Shown here in pieces: positions 5,141 through 6,054 of a stretch of DNA of 6,054 bases. This DNA comes from JBJXGF01 sp046153015 (GTDB lineage: Bacteria > Actinomycetota > Acidimicrobiia > Acidimicrobiales > CAIXPF01): contig JBJXGF010000398.1 in assembly GCA_046153015.1 (NCBI GenBank), forward strand, positions 1 to 6,054, written 5' to 3'. The notes beneath the pieces are model-generated. The model was not told the origin of the DNA. It did not search any database and saw nothing but the letters and a program-made list of their open reading frames with translations. The position numbers and the translations under genes are program-made. How positions within the stretch are numbered: position 1 is the first letter of the stretch; every line of letters starts with the position of its first letter.

Positions 5141-5974
5141 ATGCCGCTCGACCAGTCGGCCTATCAGACCATGCAGATCGACAAGCGGCCCAACGGGGTC
5201 ACCGTCGCCACCTTCAACCGCCCGGAGAAGCTCAACGCGGTGAACGGCCGCATGCACCACGAGCTGTCGACGATCTCGCGGGACTTCCAGACCGACCGCG
5301 ATTCGAAGGTGCTGGTGCTCACCGGCGCCGGGCGCTCGTTCTGCGCCGGCGGCGACTTCGGGGGCGGCGGCGCCGGCGGCCCCGCGGCGAAGAAGGAGGG
5401 TGAGGAGTCCTCCGGCGGGGGCGGCGGGATCAGCCTCGACGAGGCCCGCATGATCGTCGACCACATCCTGGAGTGCCCGAAGCCGATCGTGTCGGCCGTG
5501 AACGGCTACGCGATGGGCCTCGGCGCCACGGTGGCCCTGCTCTGCGACGTGGTGGTGGCCGGGCCCTCCACCGTGTTCGCCGATACTCACGTGAAGCTGG
5601 GCATCGGCGCCGGCGACGGTGGGCAGGTGATCTGGCCGTTGCTGATGGGCGTCAACCGGGCCAAGTGGTACCTGATGACCGGCGATCGGCTGAAGGGCAA
5701 GGACGCCTATGACATGGGCCTCGTGAGCTTCCTCGTGGACGACGACGCCGAGATCCTGAACAAGGCGATCGCCTGCGCCGACCAGCTCGCCGCCGGACCG
5801 TCGCTGGCGATCTCGGCCTCGAAGGTGCCGATCAACCACTTCATCCGGTTCGTGTCGAACATGGTGCTGCCCCTCTCGCTCACCATGGAGGGCGCGAACA
5901 TGCGCACCCAGGATGCGAAGGAGGCGGCTCGGGCCTTCGTCGAGAAGCGCGAGCCGAAGTTCATCGGCCGCTGA
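5141..5974 (+). CDS. Crotonase-superfamily protein (enoyl-CoA hydratase/isomerase-like)
   Basis: The product is 277 aa with the full crotonase fold signature. NRPEKLNAV (26-34) and FCAGGD (67-72) supply the first oxyanion-hole segment, and NGYAMGLGATVALLCDVVVA (121-140) the second. VFADTHVKLGIGAGDGGQVIWPLLMG and LMTGDRLKGKDAYDMGLV complete the core. A CoA-thioester substrate is expected. Aligned with rat enoyl-CoA hydratase, the two catalytic glutamates (Glu144, Glu164) fall on Thr130 and His150, so simple hydratase activity is doubtful; His150 and Asp159 instead match the spacing of a His/Asp pair in 6-oxocamphor hydrolase (from memory). Residues 73-96 form a glycine-rich insert with a charged KKEGEESS centre. 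The start is fixed by the GAGGGGG site 4 nt upstream. The gene is divergent from the oxidase operon and is followed by a hairpin 9 nt after the stop. Confidence 0.93.
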   Translation: MPLDQSAYQTMQIDKRPNGVTVATFNRPEKLNAVNGRMHHELSTISRDFQTDRDSKVLVLTGAGRSFCAGGDFGGGGAGGPAAKKEGEESSGGGGGISLDEARMIVDHILECPKPIVSAVNGYAMGLGATVALLCDVVVAGPSTVFADTHVKLGIGAGDGGQVIWPLLMGVNRAKWYLMTGDRLKGKDAYDMGLVSFLVDDDAEILNKAIACADQLAAGPSLAISASKVPINHFIRFVSNMVLPLSLTMEGANMRTQDAKEAARAFVEKREPKFIGR

Positions 5975-5983
5975 CGCCCCGCC

Positions 5984-6000
5984 GGGCGGCCTGGCCGCCC
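5984..6000 (+). terminator. Hairpin just after the crotonase gene
   Basis: GGGCGGC (5984-5990) pairs with GCCGCCC (5994-6000), giving a 7-bp GC stem with a CTG loop, 9 nt after the TGA. A second small stem, GGCC-CTGA-GGCC, follows at 6002-6013. No U-tract is seen, so termination is probable from position but not proven. Confidence 0.45.
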
Positions 6001-6017
6001 CGGCCCTGAGGCCCCGC

Positions 6018-6054
6018 CATTCCGAATGCGTCGCGACGAATCGATATCGATTCG
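6018..6054. repeat. Three adjoining palindromes at the right edge
   Basis: CATTC-C-GAATG (6018-6028), CGTCGCGACG (6029-6038, perfect) and CGAATCGATATCGATTCG (6037-6054, perfect 18 bp) follow one another without a gap, the last two sharing two bases. The stretch is less GC-rich than the rest of the window. It may be an operator or promoter region of a gene beyond the edge; the last palindrome could continue outside the window. Confidence 0.7.

Overview
The window looks like a chromosomal stretch from a high-GC actinobacterium. The signs are strong GC bias at third codon positions, a probable F420-dependent LLM-class oxidoreductase, a CDGSH/Fer4_19 iron-sulfur protein, and starts without clear Shine-Dalgarno sequences but with TANNNT-like hexamers about 9 nt upstream. 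Acidimicrobiia or a relative is possible, but the sequence alone does not settle the taxonomy. I see no tRNA, rRNA, insertion sequence, CRISPR array or phage gene.

Layout, left to right. (1) Positions 1-977, + strand: the 3' end of a secreted or surface protein built of tandem beta-sandwich repeats (Kre9/KNH-like). (2) 978-1092: a short intergenic region with a 40-nt imperfect hairpin. (3) 1093-1788, + strand: a three-domain iron-sulfur protein, CDGSH - Fer4_19 - CDGSH. (4) 1785-4871, - strand: a probable three-gene operon read right to left, namely a monomeric sarcosine oxidase/N-methyltryptophan oxidase-like FAD enzyme (3768-4871), a ketopantoate reductase-family NAD(P)H enzyme (2722-3720) and an F420-type LLM oxidoreductase (1785-2696). 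(5) 4872-5140: a divergent promoter region rich in inverted repeats. (6) 5141-5974, + strand: a crotonase-superfamily protein annotated by homology as enoyl-CoA hydratase, but lacking both classical catalytic glutamates. (7) 5975-6054: a hairpin after that gene, then three adjoining dyads ending in a perfect 18-bp palindrome at the window edge.

The minus-strand operon combines covalent FAD, NAD(P)H and probably F420 enzymes. The likely theme is catabolism of a small amine or amino acid and its carbonyl product, but no substrate can be named. The crotonase gene is divergent from the operon and could share regulation with it. Most of the window is ordinary metabolic DNA. The points most worth a second look are the crotonase active-site substitutions, the palindrome cluster at the right edge, the iron-sulfur domain architecture, the convergent gene end that shares a CTAG (with a hairpin embedded in the neighbouring gene), and a 15-bp tandem duplication that doubles a stop codon.
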